64,000 nucleotides of DNA, from the NCBI RefSeq assembly GCF_000184345.1, contig NC_017583.1:372001-436000 (forward strand), given 5' to 3'. Below, piece by piece: positions 24,062 to 32,870 of this stretch. Position numbers and translations under genes: made by a program. Below the pieces are notes generated by a model. It saw only the letters and a list, made by a program, of their open reading frames with translations. It had not been told where the DNA came from and did no database searches. The stretch comes from Spirochaeta thermophila DSM 6578. GTDB lineage: Bacteria > Spirochaetota > Spirochaetia > Winmispirales > Winmispiraceae. Numbering within the stretch: the stretch's first letter is position 1; each line of letters begins with the position of its first letter.

Positions 24062-25783
24062 ATGCAACGAGCAGATGTGCTCAGGAATACCCTGCGCAGG
24101 ATCGACGGCGCAGGATACAAGGCCTATAAGGACATAGAAGGTGCGTACGACTTCGACGACTTCGTGCTCATCATAGACCATGTCCAGGGCGATCCCTTTG
24201 CGGCACCCAGCAGGGTTCGGGTCCGTATCCCCCAGCGCGTGGCAGGCTTTCCTGAGGCGGCCTACCGGCCTAAGAGCAGGGAGGTGGCCCTTCGGGACTA
24301 CATCACCAGGATCTTCGCCCGGGAGGCCGGCCGGTTTCAACGACCCCGCGCCACGGGTAAGAGCGGGGTCATCAGCATCGACCGGCCGGGACAGGAGATC
24401 CTCGAGCGTACGAGCTGCTTCGTGAACGACAGGGAGGTGGAGCTCCGCTTCACCGTGGGGCTGCCCGCCTTCGGGCGGAGGATCGCCGGCAGGATCGCCC
24501 AGGAGATGTTCTTCGAGGACATCCCGGCGTTGGTGCGGAGGGCGGGGCTCTACCGTTCCATCCAGGGGAGGAGCCTGGTGGAGCACCTCAAGACCAACGA
24601 GGACGCCGATGCCCTGAGGGCCGAGCTCTCGAAGGCAGGGATCGTTGCCTTCGTGGCGGACGGCGCCATCCTCCCGAGGGAGAGCGGAGTGAGCCAGAAG
24701 CCCCTTTCCGCGGGGACGGTGGTGCCTTTCGAATCGCCCCCTTCCCTCAGGGTGGAGTTCACCCTCCCCAACCGGGGAAAGATCACCGGCATGGGGATCC
24801 CCCATGGAGTCACGCTCATCGTGGGAGGGGGCTACCACGGCAAGTCCACCCTCCTCAACGCTCTCGAGATGGGGGTCTACAATCACATCCCGGGTGACGG
24901 GAGGGAGTTCTGCGTCACCATCCCCGAGGCCGTGAAGATCCGGGCCGAAGACGGCCGCCGTATCGAGAAGGTGGATATCTCTCCCTTCATCTCGCACCTG
25001 CCGTTCGGCAAGGACACCACCAGCTTCTCCACCGAGGATGCGAGCGGGAGCACCTCCCAGGCGGCCAACATCATCGAGGCCCTCGAGGCAGGGGCCAAGC
25101 TCCTTTTCATCGATGAGGACACCTCGGCCACCAACTTCATGATCAGGGATCACCGGATGCAGGAGCTGGTCTCCAAGGACCATGAGCCGATCACCCCCTT
25201 CATCGACAAGGTGCGGCTCATGCTTCGCGACTACGGCGTCTCCACGGTGATGGTGATAGGCGGATCCGGCGACTACTTCGACGTGGCCGATCGGGTGGTG
25301 TGCCTCATCGAGTACCGACCGTACGAGGTGACGGCCAAGGCCAAGGAGATCGCCCAGCGGTACCGGACCGACCGCCGCCAGGAGGGCGGGGAGAGGTTCG
25401 GGATGATCACCCCCCGTGTCCCGCTCTCGGAGAGCTTTGATCCGAGCAAGGGGAAGCGGGAGGTGAAGATCTCTCCCAAGGGCCTCACCTCCATCCACTT
25501 CGGTACGCACGAGATCGACTTGGGGGCGGTGGAGCAGCTCGCGAGTGTGAGCCAGACCAGGGCCATAGGGGATGCCATCTACTACGCCACCAGGTACATG
25601 GACGGCCGCAGGCCCCTCGCCGAGATCCTCGATCGCGTCATGGAGGATGTGGCCCGTGAGGGGCTCGACGTGCTCTCTCCTTTCCCCGTGGGCGACTATG
25701 CCGCGTTCCGCCGATTCGAGCTTGCGGCCGCCATCGACCGTCTGCGGACCCTCAAGGTGCGTCAGCTCCGGGAGAGCTCCTGA
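24062..25783 (+). CDS. ABC-class P-loop ATPase (COG3044 type)
   Basis: 573 residues. The N-terminus (RNTLRRIDGAGYKAYKDIEGAYDFDDFVLIIDHVQGDPFAAPSRVRVRIP) and GVTLIVGGGYHGKSTLLNALEMGVYNHIPGDGRE with an unusual P-loop GGGYHGKST are the hallmarks of this family. Walker B is AKLLFIDEDTSATNFM, followed by VMVIGGSGDYFDVADRV. It is soluble and not linked to a permease; the cellular role is unknown. It ends convergently with the Amt-kinase gene, overlapping it by 22 nt. Confidence 0.88.
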   Translation: MQRADVLRNTLRRIDGAGYKAYKDIEGAYDFDDFVLIIDHVQGDPFAAPSRVRVRIPQRVAGFPEAAYRPKSREVALRDYITRIFAREAGRFQRPRATGKSGVISIDRPGQEILERTSCFVNDREVELRFTVGLPAFGRRIAGRIAQEMFFEDIPALVRRAGLYRSIQGRSLVEHLKTNEDADALRAELSKAGIVAFVADGAILPRESGVSQKPLSAGTVVPFESPPSLRVEFTLPNRGKITGMGIPHGVTLIVGGGYHGKSTLLNALEMGVYNHIPGDGREFCVTIPEAVKIRAEDGRRIEKVDISPFISHLPFGKDTTSFSTEDASGSTSQAANIIEALEAGAKLLFIDEDTSATNFMIRDHRMQELVSKDHEPITPFIDKVRLMLRDYGVSTVMVIGGSGDYFDVADRVVCLIEYRPYEVTAKAKEIAQRYRTDRRQEGGERFGMITPRVPLSESFDPSKGKREVKISPKGLTSIHFGTHEIDLGAVEQLASVSQTRAIGDAIYYATRYMDGRRPLAEILDRVMEDVAREGLDVLSPFPVGDYAAFRRFELAAAIDRLRTLKVRQLRESS

Positions 25784-28536
25784 TCCCGCATCCCGGGGGT
25801 GGGGATGTGGGAGGCGGGGGAGCAGGGGAGGGTGATGACGATCCGCGTCCCCCGGCCCGGGGTGCTGGTGAGCGCGATTCTTCCTCCCAGCCTGCGGACC
25901 AGGGTGCCGATGAGGGGGAGCCCTGCCCCCCGTCCGGCGAGGGCATCCGCCTCGTCCCTTGAGGAGGCCCCGTGGGTGAAGAGGGCCCTCAGCACCTCCC
26001 TGGGTGGGGCATCGGGGGCGATGAGTCCCCGCTCCAGGAGCCGCGCTCTCAGGCGTGCGAGGTCCATGCCGCGGCCGTCGTCCTCCACGATGATGCGGAG
26101 CACCTCCTCTTCGCGGGAGGTGCTGATGCGGATACACCCCTCGGCCGCCTTTCCCCGCGCCTCACGTTCGGCCTCGTCCTCTATCCCGTGGGCGACGGCG
26201 TTCCGCACGCACTGGAGGACCATGTCCTTCACCGGTTTGTAGATCTCGAGGGGGATCTCCTCCCTGTGGTAGGCGCTGAAGTCCACCCGCACCCGTTTCC
26301 CTTCCTCCGTTCTGATCCGCTCCAGGAACCGCTCCACGTCGAAGACGATGGGGTCGCTCGTGGGGGCCTCGGTGCTCTCCCTGTGGAAGGCGAGGAGCCG
26401 TTCCTTGAGGCTGAGTGCACGCTCGAGGAGGGTGCGGATCTCGCCCATCTTCACCCCCAGGTCCACGAGGGCCTCCTCCGAACACGTCCCGGACTCCCGC
26501 ATCTTAAGGATGTGCTCCTCTATCTGGTGGGCCGTCTCCCCTATCGGATCGAGTCCCACGGCATAGGCGTCTCCCTTTATGCTGTGGACGTAGCGGTAGA
26601 TGAGGGAGAGGGCTCGTTCCGGGTCGTCCGACTCGCGCTCGCAGATCTCTGCGATGGTGGTCAGGTCTTCCTCCACGCTCTGGAGGAACTGATCGAGGAT
26701 CACAGGGTGCGTGTGGAGGATGTGGTAGAACATCTCCATCTCGGAGGCGGTGCGCCGTTCCTTTTCCTGGAGCTCGCGTTCCAGCAGGGCCTGTTCCGTG
26801 ATGTCCTCGATCACGAAGAGGAGGTGGGTGATGGCCTCCCCTCCCCATATCCTCTGAACCTCGGCCCTGATGACCTTGTGGGTGAACCGATGTCCGTGGG
26901 GACAGAAGAGGTCGAGCTCCCGGAAGGGGCTGAGCGACCGGGCCACCTCCTCGTCCACGTGGGGTGCCCACATCACCTCGAGGAACTCGGAGAGCGAGGT
27001 GTAGGTGCGTTCGGGCACCCTCGACTTGAGGATATCGAGGAAGGTGAGGCGGGATACCTCCTCCTCACTGAGCTCGAAGATCTCGAGGAAGGCCCTGGAA
27101 TAGTGGGGGGCGATCCTCCCGTCCCTGTCGATGACGCACAGACCGGTCCGCATCACGGAGAGGAGACGCACGTACTCGTCCCGGTCCACGGTGGTCTCCT
27201 GGAGGCGGTCCATCACCCGGTTGTAGGCCCGCGCGATCTGTCCCACCTCGGTGAAGGGGTCTTCGGGCACGCGGAGCGAGAGGTCGCCGGTCCTGGCCTG
27301 TTCGGTGAGGGTGGTGAACAGGTCGTAGAGCTCGGTGGTGGCGCCGTGCTCGGCCACGTTGAGCCCCATCTCCTCTGCTTCGGGGGGAACCCGCAAGGGG
27401 AAGAAGCGGTCTATGAGGCGCAGGAGGAGGTACGAGACACCGAACCCCCACACCCCGGCCACTGCCACGCCCAGGGTCTGCACGCCCACTTGTTCCCAGA
27501 AGGGAAGCCCCGTTCCCAGGAGCGCGGGGTCACCGAAGAGCCCCACCGCGAGGGTGCCCCAGATCCCTGCGGCGAGGTGGACGGGGATGGCACCCACCAC
27601 GTCGTCGATCCTGAGCTGCTCGAGCAGCCGGAGGGAGCCGAGCATGACCAGGCCGCCGACCGCTCCGATGATGAGGGCCTCTGCCTCGGTGACCGCGTGG
27701 CAGTTGGCGGTGATGGCCACGAGCCCTGCGATGGAGCCGTTGATCACGTGCGAGACGTCGGCCCTGCCGGTGAGGACCCATCCTGCGGCCATCGCGGCCA
27801 TGAGGCCCGCCGCTCCTGCGAGCGAGGTGCGCAGGATGATCCCCGGCACCTGGTCGTCGAGGGCGAGGGTGCTGCCCCCGTTGAACCCGAACCAGCCCAG
27901 CCAGAGGAGGAGGGCGCCCAGCACTGCGATGGGGATGTTGCTCCCCTGCATCCGGGCCCCCTCCTCGAACCGCCCCTTCCTCGGCCCTATGATGAGGACT
28001 GCGGCGAGGGCCACCCAGCCGCCCATGCTGTGGACCACCGTGGATCCCGCGAAGTCCACAAACCCCCTCCGCACGAGCCACCCCTCGGGCGATCCGAAGA
28101 GGGCGCCGCCCCATGCCCAGTGGCCGAAGACCGGGTAGACCACCACGGTGATCACGGTGCTCACCACCAGGTAGGCGGCGAAGCGCATCCTCTCGGCCAC
28201 GGCGCCCGAGACGATGGTGGTGCACGTGGCGGCGAACATGAGCTGGAAGAGGAAGAAGGCCGCCTCCCACACCCCGGCGAGGCCCTCGTTGGGGAGGAAG
28301 AGGAAGTGGTCGCGTCCCGTGAGGCCCTGCCAGGTGGTGCCGAACATGAGCCCGAAGCCGACCGCCCAGAACCCCACCGAGGAGATCCCCACGTCGGCGA
28401 GGTTCTTGATCGCCACGTTGATGCTGTTCTTCGAACGGGTGAATCCCGCCTCGAGCATGGTGAACCCGGCCTGCATGAGGAAGACGAGCCCGGCGGCCAC
28501 GGTGATCCAGAGCAGATCTCCTACGTTCGGTTCCAT
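25762..28536 (-). CDS. Ammonium transporter fused to PAS, Hpt and CheA-like ATPase domains
   Basis: 924 residues in one frame. Residues ~1-385 are a full Amt/MEP/Rh channel with the twin pore histidines H169 (VVHSMGG) and H320 (VHLAAGIWGTLAVGLF) and FAATCTTIVSGAVAERMRF. A HAMP-like linker (~400-450), a PAS domain (~455-580) and a helical Hpt-like domain follow, with H651 in YVHSIKGDAYAVGL. The ATPase has a CheA-type N box (RNAVAHGIEDE, N779) and G1 box DDGRGMD (819-825). It is inferred to be an ammonium-gated membrane kinase that phosphorylates its own Hpt and then the adjacent CheY. AAGGAGG precedes the ATG. It is third in the operon after cheY and cheX. Confidence 0.9.
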   Translation of the reverse strand: MEPNVGDLLWITVAAGLVFLMQAGFTMLEAGFTRSKNSINVAIKNLADVGISSVGFWAVGFGLMFGTTWQGLTGRDHFLFLPNEGLAGVWEAAFFLFQLMFAATCTTIVSGAVAERMRFAAYLVVSTVITVVVYPVFGHWAWGGALFGSPEGWLVRRGFVDFAGSTVVHSMGGWVALAAVLIIGPRKGRFEEGARMQGSNIPIAVLGALLLWLGWFGFNGGSTLALDDQVPGIILRTSLAGAAGLMAAMAAGWVLTGRADVSHVINGSIAGLVAITANCHAVTEAEALIIGAVGGLVMLGSLRLLEQLRIDDVVGAIPVHLAAGIWGTLAVGLFGDPALLGTGLPFWEQVGVQTLGVAVAGVWGFGVSYLLLRLIDRFFPLRVPPEAEEMGLNVAEHGATTELYDLFTTLTEQARTGDLSLRVPEDPFTEVGQIARAYNRVMDRLQETTVDRDEYVRLLSVMRTGLCVIDRDGRIAPHYSRAFLEIFELSEEEVSRLTFLDILKSRVPERTYTSLSEFLEVMWAPHVDEEVARSLSPFRELDLFCPHGHRFTHKVIRAEVQRIWGGEAITHLLFVIEDITEQALLERELQEKERRTASEMEMFYHILHTHPVILDQFLQSVEEDLTTIAEICERESDDPERALSLIYRYVHSIKGDAYAVGLDPIGETAHQIEEHILKMRESGTCSEEALVDLGVKMGEIRTLLERALSLKERLLAFHRESTEAPTSDPIVFDVERFLERIRTEEGKRVRVDFSAYHREEIPLEIYKPVKDMVLQCVRNAVAHGIEDEAEREARGKAAEGCIRISTSREEEVLRIIVEDDGRGMDLARLRARLLERGLIAPDAPPREVLRALFTHGASSRDEADALAGRGAGLPLIGTLVRRLGGRIALTSTPGRGTRIVITLPCSPASHIPTPGMRDQELSRS

Positions 28537-28577
28537 CCGTATCCCTCCTTACGATGTAGGTATGTGCATCCCGTGGT

Positions 28578-29033
28578 TCAGGCGGGATCGAGGCCCACGC
28601 CGAGGAAGCTCTGGAACCCTTCCCACAGGATGGGGATGATGTACACGGGCGACTGTACGTGGATGAGGAGGTCGTCGGGTACGCCCCGCACCACGAGGGG
28701 CACGGAGATCATGAACTCGGGGCCGAAGGCCTCTCGCAGGTTGCCTGCCACGGTGTTGGCCACCTCGCCTGCGATGTCCATGAGCAGCTCCTCCTCCATC
28801 ACCTCCTCCGAGAGGATGAGGTGGCCCAGGTTCCAGAGCATGCCCCCCGATGCGGTGAGGTAGATGCCCCCCTTCCTCGATCCCGAGATGCCGATCATGC
28901 CGGTGTAGTCGAGGAAGAAGGCCTGTTCCTTTCTCTTGATGAACGGCACCCCTATGGTGGCGGGGTGCGGGGTCACCGTGGAGAAGTACCGCGTGGTGCA
29001 GTCCACCACGGCCTTGAGTTCCTCCCTGGTCAT
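28578..29033 (-). CDS. cheX: CheX-like CheY-P phosphatase
   Basis: 151 residues. The helix MDIAGEVANTVAGNLREAFG contains the E-x2-N phosphatase signature (E90, N93) of the CheC/CheX/FliY family. The beta-rich surround (GIGISGSRKGGIYLTAS type) fits CheX. It would dephosphorylate the response regulator encoded just upstream. Its ATG overlaps the cheY stop (ATGA), so translation is coupled, and the Amt-kinase follows after 41 nt. Confidence 0.85.
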   Translation of the reverse strand: MTREELKAVVDCTTRYFSTVTPHPATIGVPFIKRKEQAFFLDYTGMIGISGSRKGGIYLTASGGMLWNLGHLILSEEVMEEELLMDIAGEVANTVAGNLREAFGPEFMISVPLVVRGVPDDLLIHVQSPVYIIPILWEGFQSFLGVGLDPA

Positions 29034-29398
29034 GCGGTCACCTCCAGGACGTGTGAGAGGGTGCGCTTCACCTCCTCGGGGGTGAAGGGTTTCTTGATGA
29101 ATCCTGCGGCCCCTTTCTTGAGTGCGGTGAGGGCGGTGCGTTCGTCGGAGAGCGCGCTTATGATGACGATGGCGGTGCGCGGGTCGAATTGCTTCATGCG
29201 TTCGAGACACAGGAGCCCGTCCGCCCGGGGCATGGTGATGTCGAGGGTGACCAGGTCGGGACGGATCCGCTGGAAGGCCACGATGGCCTCCTCTCCGTCG
29301 GCGGCGAAGCCCGCGACCTCTATCCCCATCTCCTCGAGGATCCCGGCGAGCAGGTTCCGTATGGTTCGGGAGTCGTCGACCACGAGCGCCTTCTTCAT
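29030..29398 (-). CDS. CheY-like single-domain response regulator
   Basis: 122 residues: a receiver only, with D8/D9, phospho-acceptor D53 (LVTLDITMP), the conserved Ser/Thr position in VIISAL and K in FIKKPF. It has no output domain, so it acts by protein contact. It is first in the operon with CheX and the Amt-kinase. GGAGG lies 5 nt before the ATG at 29398. Confidence 0.92.
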   Translation of the reverse strand: MKKALVVDDSRTIRNLLAGILEEMGIEVAGFAADGEEAIVAFQRIRPDLVTLDITMPRADGLLCLERMKQFDPRTAIVIISALSDERTALTALKKGAAGFIKKPFTPEEVKRTLSHVLEVTA

Positions 29399-29610
29399 GG
29401 ATACCTCCTGGGAGTGAGTATGCAAAAACGGGGCCAGGATTGAGGCATTTCGCAACTCATGGTTAGGTAAGGAGATGGGAGGGAAGGGACGCAGGGATGG
29501 GGGATTTTTCTACAAAAATGCAGGTAATGCTTTGATGTCCTACATGTTTGTAGGTCGTGCACGACGAACCCGGCACCAGAGAGGAGGGAGCCGGGGATGG
29601 TGCATCGCGC
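29399..29610. other. Intergenic region with a CCTACA-N4-TGTAGG inverted repeat
   Basis: The stretch between cheY and the YjbQ gene includes an AT-rich block (29505-29555). Within it CCTACA (29539-29544) and TGTAGG (29549-29554) form an inverted repeat that could be an operator for the cheY-cheX-amt operon. A clear -35/-10 pair was not found. No coding frame is supported. Confidence 0.35.
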
Positions 29611-29634
29611 GAAGGGGAGGCCGGCCTCCCCTTC
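29611..29634 (-). terminator. Perfect 24-bp palindrome at the end of the YjbQ gene
   Basis: GAAGGGGAGGCC is followed directly by its reverse complement. It overlaps the stop codon of the YjbQ gene and probably ends that transcript, although no T-tract follows. Confidence 0.55.
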
Positions 29635-30052
29635 ATTCCCCGATGATCTTCATGAGGACGCGTTTCGGCCGTCTGCCGTCGAACTCGCCATAGAAGATCT
29701 GCTCCCACGGGCCGAAGTCGAGTCGTCCGTCGGTGATGGCCACCACGACCTCCCTCCCCATGATCTGGCGTTTGAGGTGGGCGTCACCGTTGTCTTCGCC
29801 GGTGCGGTTGTGCCGGTACCGGCTTGTGGGTTCGTGGGGTGCGAGCTCTTCGAGCCAGTCCCTGTAGTCCTGGTGGAGGCCCGGTTCGTCGTCGTTGATG
29901 AACACGCTCGCGGTGATGTGCATGGCGTTCACCAGGCAGAGGCCTTCCTTCACCCCGCTCTCCCGTACGGCTTCTTCGATCTGGGGGGTGATGTTGATGA
30001 AGGCGACCCTGCCGGGGGTGTTGAACCAGAGTTCCTTGCGGTAGCTCTTCAT
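29633..30052 (-). CDS. YjbQ/UPF0047 family protein
   Basis: 139 residues, the normal family length. [30 protein letters not shown] and [62 protein letters not shown] are the conserved blocks, including the HITAS and NGDAH residues. Some members show weak thiamine-phosphate synthase activity; the physiological role is unsettled. GGAGG precedes the ATG at 30052. Confidence 0.92.
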   Translation of the reverse strand: MKSYRKELWFNTPGRVAFINITPQIEEAVRESGVKEGLCLVNAMHITASVFINDDEPGLHQDYRDWLEELAPHEPTSRYRHNRTGEDNGDAHLKRQIMGREVVVAITDGRLDFGPWEQIFYGEFDGRRPKRVLMKIIGE

Positions 30053-30075
30053 GGTGCCTCCTCGTGTGATGTCTT

Positions 30076-30111
30076 CCATGGGCGGCCGGAGACGGCCTCC
30101 GGGGCCCATGG
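30076..30111. repeat. Nested inverted repeat upstream of the YjbQ gene
   Basis: CCATGGGC (30076-30083) pairs with GCCCATGG (30104-30111), enclosing CCGGAG and CTCCGG around a 5-nt loop. It may end the transcript of the gene finishing at 30142 or fold in the YjbQ 5' leader. No T-tract follows. Confidence 0.45.
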
Positions 30112-30141
30112 GTGCGGTACCCCAGGGTACCAGAGAGCGGC

Positions 30142-31488
30142 CTAGTCTTCCAACAGGTCGCGGAGGTAGGAGAGGAGGACGGGGGAGGGTGGGGGGCTGA
30201 TGCGGTTCGCGAGGCGTTGCAGGGCGGTGAGGGTGGCGCGGCGTGCGGCCGGGGTGAGGGGGAGGGGGATGCCGGTGCGGCCCTGGGCGGCCAGGGGGAG
30301 GTGGTAGTGGAGGAGCGTGCGGAGGTGGAGGGGGATGGGGAGGGGTTCCAGGTCCTCCATGATGCGAGAGGGGTTTCGGCCTTCTGCGAGGAGTACGCCG
30401 GCGAGGAGGAGTAGGGCATCGATGGAGGGGGTGTAGAGGGTTGTGAGGCGCGCGGCGAGAAAGGGGTGGCCCGCCTCGGGGAGTTCCACGCCGGTGACGG
30501 TGGAGGAGGGCTCGTCGATGTGGAGGAGGAGGTGGCGGGTGAGGGGGAAGGGGTCGAGGAGGTCCTCGACGGCGGGGCCCTCCAGGATGGCGCGCTGGAA
30601 GGTGAGGGTGAGGAGGGCGTGGCGGGTGCGGGGTGAGAGTGATGCGAGGACCTGCACGTCGTTCACGGTGAGGCAGATGGGGGAGGTGTGTGCCGGACGG
30701 ATCATCTGGAGGAGGCGGGTGCGGGCGCCGGGAAGGCAGGGGAGGGTGTTGGTGGTGGGGAAGGCCTCGGGGAGGATGGTGTGCAGGATGGTGCGGCGGA
30801 GGGCGGCTTCCAGCAGGGGGGAGTGGGTGCTGCGGGGGGAGAGCAGGGTGTGCTGGGCGAAGGTGAGGGGGGCCTGGAGGCGGGTGAGGGTCCAGCCGTA
30901 CCGGCCGGAGTTGAGCGCGGCTTCGCAGTAGGGGCATCGGGGGGAGTGGGGGCGTTCGGGGAGCGGTGTCTTGCAGGAGGGGCACCTCCCGCCGGCGCCG
31001 GGGATCTGATCGGGCGCGGCCACGTGTTTGTGGAGGGACCAGATGGTGCGGGATGATTCCAGGAGGAGCGAGGAGGCCGACGCATCCGTGCGCTGCACCT
31101 TCCGGGAGAGGTCCATGATCCAGAAGGACCGTTCGGTGTCTCCCTCTCTTTTCCGTTCGAGGAGCGTGCTCCCCAGTATCCTGGTGTTGGAGAAGGAGGT
31201 GCGTCGCCCCAGGAGGCGATCGAGGAACACATCCACCTGGAGCTGATCCTGCATGTCGTCGGAGAGGAAGAAGACCGCAGGGGCCGGTTCCTGTCGGGTG
31301 TAGGCCTCCTCCAAGGCGAAGAGCATGTCTCTGAGGATGGGAGGACCGGTATCGTCGGAACCGCGGGGTGAGAGGATCCGTTCCAGGAGCACCTTTCCCC
31401 TCCTCCGACGGGCTTTCCGCACCACGAGGAGGGTTGAAGCGACAAAGAGAAGGATGCCTGCGGTGAGGGCGGGCCATGGCAGGGTCAC
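30142..31488 (-). CDS. Membrane-anchored zinc-ribbon protein, function unknown
   Basis: 448 residues. One N-terminal helix ([17 protein letters not shown]) is followed by RKARRRR, so the rest faces the cytoplasm. A zinc ribbon CPSC...CPYC (C169, C172, C185, C188) lies after a region around [15 protein letters not shown] that is faintly Tim44-like. The ~260 residues after the ribbon are Leu/Thr-rich and helical ([16 protein letters not shown]). The GTG start at 31488 follows GGAGG and overlaps the upstream stop (GTGA), so it is co-translated with the cyclase-like gene. Confidence 0.7.
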   Translation of the reverse strand: MTLPWPALTAGILLFVASTLLVVRKARRRRGKVLLERILSPRGSDDTGPPILRDMLFALEEAYTRQEPAPAVFFLSDDMQDQLQVDVFLDRLLGRRTSFSNTRILGSTLLERKREGDTERSFWIMDLSRKVQRTDASASSLLLESSRTIWSLHKHVAAPDQIPGAGGRCPSCKTPLPERPHSPRCPYCEAALNSGRYGWTLTRLQAPLTFAQHTLLSPRSTHSPLLEAALRRTILHTILPEAFPTTNTLPCLPGARTRLLQMIRPAHTSPICLTVNDVQVLASLSPRTRHALLTLTFQRAILEGPAVEDLLDPFPLTRHLLLHIDEPSSTVTGVELPEAGHPFLAARLTTLYTPSIDALLLLAGVLLAEGRNPSRIMEDLEPLPIPLHLRTLLHYHLPLAAQGRTGIPLPLTPAARRATLTALQRLANRISPPPSPVLLSYLRDLLED

Positions 31489-32186
31489 GTGTCCTCCTTG
31501 AACGAGGTGAAGACGTAGGCGGTCTTGTGGACGCCGGGTTGCGGGCGGATGTGTCTGGGACCTTCGACGACGACCTGTTCCTTCACCTCGTGATAGATCG
31601 AAGGAGAGATGAGGAGCTTCCCCCCCACGGCGGCGTCGGAGAGGAGGTGGGCCGTACGGGATGCCTCTCCCACGACCAGGGGGGGGAGGGTGGGAGAGGG
31701 GGCCAGGAGGTGTGCGTCGCCCCGATGTAGTCCCATGCTTGGAGGAATCGCCCCTTCGTATCCCTCCGAGAGGCGTACGGCGATCCTGCAGGCCTCCAGT
31801 ACGGGCGTGGTGCCGACGATCCACCCCTCGTCTCCCCTGAAGCTCACCACGAGGTGGGGGGATTCGCTGAAGAGATCGTGCCAGACTTCCTGCAGATGCA
31901 CGAGGGTACGATCCGCTTCTTCGGGAGAGAGCTGGAGCAGGTTCTTGTAGCGGACATGGAGGACCCACCTCTGGAGCCCGCTCCCCTCAGGCACGGGGGA
32001 GGAGTATCCGCTCGTGGCTCTCCTGATGGTGCGGCCTCTCCTCCGCCTCGTCCTCCCCGCGACGAACCCGACGATGAGGGACGGGAAGGAGAAGAGCAGC
32101 ACGCGCGCCGTGTCGAGGGACTCGAAGGGCAGAGGGAGTGGGGGGAGGGGGATCACTCCCAGCCCCACAATATAGGTGTACAGCAT
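31485..32186 (-). CDS. Membrane protein with degenerate class III cyclase-like domain
   Basis: 233 residues from the chosen ATG. Two hydrophobic segments lie at the N-terminus ([17 protein letters not shown] and [16 protein letters not shown]), followed by RTRRRRGR. The C-terminal domain follows the cyclase pattern: [55 protein letters not shown]. The second metal-binding Asp and the usual adenine-selecting residues are not evident, so it may bind but not cyclise nucleotides. In-frame starts exist up to 32405; 32186 was taken because GGAAAAGAG precedes it. Confidence 0.6.
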   Translation of the reverse strand: MLYTYIVGLGVIPLPPLPLPFESLDTARVLLFSFPSLIVGFVAGRTRRRRGRTIRRATSGYSSPVPEGSGLQRWVLHVRYKNLLQLSPEEADRTLVHLQEVWHDLFSESPHLVVSFRGDEGWIVGTTPVLEACRIAVRLSEGYEGAIPPSMGLHRGDAHLLAPSPTLPPLVVGEASRTAHLLSDAAVGGKLLISPSIYHEVKEQVVVEGPRHIRPQPGVHKTAYVFTSFKEDT

Positions 32187-32263
32187 GCTCTTTTCCACCA
32201 CGATGAGCATAAAAGAGTGGGGAACGGCCGTCAACATGAGTTCGACCCTGGTGTACTGCGGAA

Positions 32264-32292
32264 TTGTGTCTTTCCCCTGTGTGTGGCATAGT
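32264..32292 (+). promoter_or_regulatory. Promoter of the HIT-family gene
   Basis: TTGTGT (32264-32269), 17 bp, CATAGT (32287-32292). The leader is about 12-18 nt and carries AAGGAGG before the ATG at 32311. Confidence 0.55.
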
Positions 32293-32310
32293 TGGGACAA
32301 GGAGGCAGCC

Positions 32311-32655
32311 ATGGGAGACACGATATTCGACAAGATCGTAAGGAAGGAGATCCCCTCGGATGTCGTCTTCGAGGACGAGGTGGCCCTCGCATTCCGCGAC
32401 ATCAACCCTCAGGCCCCGGTGCATGTCCTGGTTCTCCCCAAGCGAAGAGCGGCCACGCTCACCGAGTTCACCGACCAGGACCCCTCCTATCTCGGAGAGT
32501 TCCTCAAGCGGGTGAGCATGGTGGCGAAGCAGCTCGGGCTCGAGGAGAACGGCTTCAGGGTGGTGATCAACCAGGGACGGCACGGGCAGCAGAGTGTGGC
32601 CTACCTGCACGTGCACATCCTGGGCGGCAGGCAGATGGAGTGGCCCCCCGGCTGA
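32311..32655 (+). CDS. HIT-family nucleotide hydrolase (Hint/HinT-like)
   Basis: 114 residues. TIFDKIVRKEIPSDVVFEDE is the classic Hint N-terminus and YLHVHILGGRQMEWPPG carries the His triad (HxHxx). By family it hydrolyses purine-nucleoside phosphoramidates in the cytoplasm. The ATG at 32311 is set by AAGGAGG; the frame is open upstream but lacks a ribosome site. Confidence 0.95.
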   Translation: MGDTIFDKIVRKEIPSDVVFEDEVALAFRDINPQAPVHVLVLPKRRAATLTEFTDQDPSYLGEFLKRVSMVAKQLGLEENGFRVVINQGRHGQQSVAYLHVHILGGRQMEWPPG

Positions 32656-32681
32656 TGGGGCCTCCCATCGGGGAGGGCACG

Positions 32682-32709
32682 AAAAAGCCGCCCTGAGAAG
32701 GGCGGCTTT
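32682..32709 (-). terminator. Bidirectional terminator between the HIT gene and tRNA-Leu
   Basis: AAAGCCGCCCT and AGGGCGGCTTT form an 11-bp stem with a GAGA loop. On the minus strand the stem is followed by a T-run (32682-32686), so it ends the tRNA-Leu transcript; on the plus strand it follows the HIT stop by about 30 nt. Confidence 0.88.
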
Positions 32710-32713
32710 GAGG

Positions 32714-32798
32714 TGCTGTGGAGAGGACTTGAACCTCCACGGGCTTAACGCCCACTAGCCCCTCAAGCTAGCGTGTCTACCAATTCCACCACCACAGC
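32714..32798 (-). tRNA. tRNA-Leu, anticodon GAG
   Basis: 85 nt on the minus strand with a GCTGTGG/CCACAGC acceptor stem and discriminator A. The D-arm contains AATTGGTAGACACGC, the anticodon arm is CTAGC-TTGAGGG-GCTAG (anticodon GAG), the variable arm is long (GGGC...GCCC), and the T-loop is GGTTCAAGTCC. The type II variable arm and D-loop are those of leucine tRNA. The 3' CCA is not encoded (the next bases are CCT). Confidence 0.96.
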
Positions 32799-32812
32799 AC
32801 GATTCGGTGGAT

Positions 32813-32841
32813 ATAATACCGATACTCCTCTCCTTTGTCAA
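32813..32841 (-). promoter_or_regulatory. Consensus promoter of tRNA-Leu
   Basis: On the minus strand TTGACA (32836-32841), exactly 17 bp, TATTAT (32813-32818), ending 15 bp before the tRNA 5' end. It is a near-perfect stable-RNA promoter. Confidence 0.85.
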
Positions 32842-32870
32842 TACCGAGCGGCACCTGTTTCGATCCCGTC

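Noticed and set aside
23687-26137. An 816-codon open frame on the minus strand
   Set aside because: Antisense to the AIM24 and COG3044-type genes; compositionally a shadow, with no recognisable motifs.
25972-28863. A 963-codon open frame on the plus strand
   Set aside because: Antisense to the Amt-kinase gene, whose domains are unambiguous; low-complexity His/Glu/Gly product.
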